DNA of 64,000 nt from positions 62,001 to 126,000 of the forward strand of contig NC_089189.1 of assembly GCF_947507565.1 (NCBI RefSeq), written 5' to 3'. This document shows, one piece after another, positions 60,292 to 64,000 of this stretch. Both the position numbers and the translations under genes were made by a program. Positions within the stretch are counted from its first letter, which is position 1. Each line of letters starts with the position of its first letter. The notes under the pieces are model-generated. The model searched no databases. It was not told the origin of the DNA and was given only the letters and a program-made list of their open reading frames with translations. The DNA comes from Oscarella lobularis (lineage: Eukaryota; Porifera; Homoscleromorpha; Homosclerophorida; Oscarellidae).

Positions 60292-63200
60292 TCACGTCTG
60301 AATTATGCTCAAGAGAGCGTTATCGGGATAAAGAGTGCGTACGAGCCAACCAATTAGAGTCGGAACGTCACGCATCGTAAATTCCGTATTCGTCATCATT
60401 TTCGACGCTCGTTGAATGACGGCGCCGAATTCGGCGTACGTGCGATTCGTCGCGAGTAAATCAAGCGCGTGAACGAGCTTCGACGTCGTCGCGGCGGCGA
60501 CGGCGGAATCGTCGTCACCGCCTCCGGGAACGAGTCTCACGGATAAATCGGGGGGAAGTTGAAGAAGTAGGCAAGTGGACAATACACGACAAATGAGACG
60601 AAACCTCGTAGGGGGGGAGGGGAAAAAAAGAAAGGAGATAAGTGGGGGCAAGGTTCAAATTCCAGGGCCAATTGATACGGAGACTTAGAACTATACGAAC
60701 ACCTACTAAACTGACCCTGAACTATCCTTTAGGACTTGGGGCATGTGACGTGGGAAGCGAACTTACTAAAGATTCATTACCTCGTTGTTAGGGGCGATTT
60801 CTTTCCGAACCCGATCGCGCCGAGGATTCCCGTCGTTTCTTTGTCTTCGCCTCGTTTCGTCATGCTGTTGGCGAGTTGAGTCAAAACGCCGGCGACGTCG
60901 GATGACGAGGCGCCGAAATCGACTTGCCGTAAGCCGAGTTCGACGACTTTGTGCCAGAGAAGAAGGATTTTCGTCTCGCCATCGGCTCTAGGAATGAAAA
61001 TAAGGTGCGGTTACGTGACGTCATTGACCCCGCCCTTTTCTTTTTTAGAAATGAAACCATTTCTTGTCTCATATCCTCCCCTTCCCACATCTCGCGCCCT
61101 TTATTATTTATTTATTTCTTACGTCATTTGCACGTCGCAACACCAACGCCCAATCTGGCGAAATATTCCAAATTCGACGACGAGACTCTCGCACATGGGC
61201 AGTCGTTTCAGCGCGTGCGCATACAACGTCAAAAGCGCGCGATTCGCCAAACACGAAACGACGAATTCGTCGACGGATAATTCGGGAATTTCAATCATTC
61301 CCAAGACCTCGGACCAAAGCCACGACATCTGAGCGGGCGGCGCCGGTTGCATGAACTTAAAATGCGTTGTGAGCGCCGCTTCGAGCACCGAGGTCATGTG
61401 ACTCATGGAAGCGAGCGATCGACAGGCGGCGGAAAGTGTCGGAAGCGTCAAAACGGGCCGAGACGACGCCGGAGACGGCGACGAAATACTCTGAATTACC
61501 GTTTCGAAAATTTTCGACGCCGCTTTCGAATTCGGTGGGCAATTATTCAAAAGATTTAGGAATTCGGAGAGGAGAAGAACGACGTCCGGGGTAGCCGGAC
61601 GTCCGTCTTAATTAAAGACGATTCCTCGAGGGTTTCTCATTGATTTCTATATGATTTCTTACCGGATATTGTTGCCGCTTCGATGGTGCGATAGAGATCG
61701 CGTATAGAGGCGATGTAGAGGTCTAGGGAGACGTCGGAACGCGACGTGCAACGAAGAATTAGGGATACTTCGAGGCGGACGCATGCCGAGCGTTTTGACG
61801 TCATAGATTCCTAGAAAATAAATCAATATTAATTTTTATATGTACCTTTGTTTATTGACCATGTCTCCTTGAGTCTGGGCTGTCGTAAAACCCGCTGCTG
61901 TTCTTAGAAGCCTAGGGAAAAGGTCCTAGACTAAGGGAGTGCGACTCTAGTGTAACTATATACTGAATTGCCATTTGTAGGCATGATTTCTCTTCGAGAA
62001 TCATATGCGGATTGCAGTGCTCTTCCTGCCAGCGAATAACTTGCTCATACGAACTAAAAAAATTAGAAAATATTAAATAAATAAATAAATAAATATATAT
62101 TTTACCTTGGTGAAAGAGGCGACCACGAAAACGGTTTCACTTCCTGAACTAAGCTGAGAATCGTGCAATCCTTCATAAAAATGAATTAAAAATTGACGAA
62201 TTTATGACGTCATCTCACCGCCGCTTCCATAATTCGTTTTTTCGATAACATCATTACGAGTAGAAGCAAAAGAGAAGCGAGTAAATCGCTCTGAGCATTC
62301 GCGTTCGTTTGCGCGAAAAAGAACCTAAAAATCGTGACGTCATAAACGCGAAATCTACCGCAAACGAACTCGTATCGCTCGACGATCCCACTCCAATTCA
62401 TAAGCGGCAAAACGCGCGACAAAAACGCGAATTTTTCCTCGACGCGATCCCCCTCCATCTAAAACACGATATCTAAATATTTAATCATCTATAGCGACTC
62501 GTTTTCGACCTCGATCATTTGATTTAGAACGGCGGGCGTGGGAAGAAATTCATTCCAAGGCAAATCAACAAAACGCGTATTATAAATCACGAGGGTAAAT
62601 AGGGGAACGCCCGGCTGCGAGAGAAAGGTTCGATAGTGATTCCAAAGCAGCGACATCGCATCATTAGGAGAAAAGGAAAGATCTGGGAAACGTAGCTAAA
62701 GTTCTTCTCCTTCCCGGATGAATTTTATATAAGGGTTACTAGGGAATTTGCTCTGCATGGAAACGACACACGATACGAAGTGACCAATCATATCTGAAGC
62801 CGTGACGGAGTCGATTTCCATCCAGGGAGGTTGAACATTTGTCGTACTATTAAAATTAATATTTAATTCTATTGATTTATTGGTATTTACCCGTCCATTT
62901 GCTTGACTCCTTGCATGTGTATCCACGGATGAAATAACTTGATTATGGAATCCCACGCCGTTTGGAGAGCTTCCCCGTCGCTATAGACGACGAATAACTG
63001 TCCCGTATACGCGAGGAGACAGCCAATAAGGTGAACGTAGGGCTGGAGAGACGAATAGAGAAGCGAAGGCGGAAGTATAGCCGGAAGAGCGACGGGAAGA
63101 GCCGTAGACGGAGTAAGACGAATGCGGAGATCGTTGAAAAACGAAGCCAGGGAACCGGCCGTTTCAATAACCTGAAAAAAATTAATAATAATTAATTAAT

Positions 63201-64000
63201 TTATGTATTAATTGCCTCTTCTCGCGCGAGATGGAGAGCGTCTCTCGACGCTTCGTCGCTGATTGGTTCCCGTCGAAAAGGACAGCCAATCACGGCTAGA
63301 AAGTCTTCCCAAAGGACGGGACATAGCTCACGTGACCCCGAATCTAAAGAAAAATATATAGAATAGTTAAAAAATTCGCTTTATTTACGATTTAGAAGAA
63401 TTTTTAGAACGTCGCCGTATAGAGACGGGAATTGATATTGCAACAAATGTCGCAAATGAGAACGCAAGACCTTCGAGAATGAAAATAATTTAATTTAATC
63501 GTACAGTACGAAAAATTGACTTACTTCAAATACGGGTCCCGTATGCGCATCCGGGTCGACGCCGCACGCCGCCAACGACGATCCGACGGCGGCGACGAGA
63601 ATTTGACGATCGCTCAAAAGGGGGCGATGAGAATTCAACCAAAATTGCACATCAAACTATTAAATTCAATAAAATCAATAATTTTAATAAGGGGGGAGGG
63701 AGGGGATCCTATATACTTTCGTTAGAAGAGAAAACGAGAGATCGGTGTCGTTGAGAAAATTCCCCGTGACTTTTTGATACATTGATATAAAATCGCTGGG
63801 ACATTCGGTTGGAACGAAAATGGGTCCCAATAGGGAAGCGAGTTTGGGATACTCGAGCATCGTATGAAGAAGCGTATGCGTCTTTTCGGGAAAAGGAGCA
63901 ATGAATTCCTTTAGAGAGAGAGGACATTAATTATTGATTTATTTATTTTTTGGGAGGGAGTCGCACTTGGCCTAGAGCGTCGATTAAGTGCGTGAATAAT
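60292..64000 (-). CDS. EPG5: EPG5, C-terminal portion (runs off the right edge)
   Basis: The C-terminal exons match EPG5: LPTLSAACRSLASMSHMTSV, then IPELSVDEFVVSCLANRALL followed by TLYAHALKRLPM, GILGAIGFGKKSP, and the very end ALDLLATNRTYAEFGAV...GWLVRTLYPDNALLSIIQT with TGA at 60292-60294. An upstream exon has FVDLPWNEFLPTPAVLNQMI, equivalent to the LPWKDLHPDQ block. The protein is an all-helical giant tether (about 2,500 residues in vertebrates) that links autophagosomes to late endosomes and lysosomes through RAB7 and SNAREs. Only about the last third lies here, in around 15 exons with AT-rich introns of 40-90 nt. Internal exon limits near 61600-62200 and 63200-63900 were not all resolved. 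Confidence 0.9.

Overview
This 64 kb window is nuclear DNA of an animal with a compact genome. The genes are split by spliceosomal introns of roughly 35-100 nt, often AT-rich with TTAATTAA-type repeats. They encode metazoan-type proteins (receptor tyrosine kinases with transmembrane segments, RALBP1, CDC42SE, RAB27, MNS1, EPG5, a POT1 telomere protein, coronins). Short introns, tight spacing, lineage-specific receptor kinases and domain mixes unlike vertebrates or insects suggest an early-branching animal, most likely a sponge (perhaps homoscleromorph). The lineage is an inference, not proven here. Exon joins were made by eye from GT/AG sites and homology, so CDS coordinates are outer limits (start codon to stop codon) and include introns.

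Region 1 (1-10.75 kb, all minus strand): a DH-PH-MORN RhoGEF gene (6983-10748), a Kelch-Death-kinase gene (2551-6704) with a RIPK2-like HHD catalytic loop, and a second, truncated copy of the RhoGEF's PH/MORN exons (1-1824) that leaves the window. Region 2 (10.8-21.8 kb): MNS1, an RBPMS/couch-potato-like RNA-binding gene, POT1 with an apparent extra N-terminal OB fold, CCDC25, a RAB27-like GTPase, a Rab with an odd P-loop, and an unknown membrane protein. Region 3 (21.8-26.4 kb): two tandem coronin genes duplicated with their flanks. Region 4 (26.6-43.1 kb): housekeeping genes, namely PSAT1, CDO1, RALBP1, CDC42SE, a RAB8/10-type Rab, PRPF3, KTI12, a RAB1/35-type Rab, an unknown secreted cysteine-containing protein and COPS2. 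Many are head-to-head pairs with start codons 39-110 bp apart.

Region 5 (43.5-60 kb) is the most unusual part. It holds a cluster of related cell-surface and secreted genes: two complete receptor tyrosine kinases with single Ig-like ectodomains (43523-45797 minus, 52999-55059 plus), a kinase-less sister receptor (51128-51931), three secreted two-Ig-domain proteins sharing a CYG...YDV entry and an LCG-x-EP exit motif (49328-50213, 57332-58286, 59004-59981), a secreted protein with a beta-trefoil/FGF-like look (55178-55936), and decayed exon fragments. Tandem repeats and hairpins fill the 3.5 kb gap at 45.8-49.3 kb. I read this as a locally duplicating receptor/ligand/decoy cluster and the best candidate for an undescribed recognition or signalling system. 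Region 6 (60.3-64 kb, minus) is the C-terminal part of the autophagy tether EPG5, which continues past the right edge.

Two promoter styles can be seen. Housekeeping pairs share short, TATA-less divergent spacers, sometimes with a GCGCGCTAA-type word. The secreted genes of region 5, and the secreted gene at 39.5 kb, have TATA boxes about 45-70 bp upstream of the start codon.
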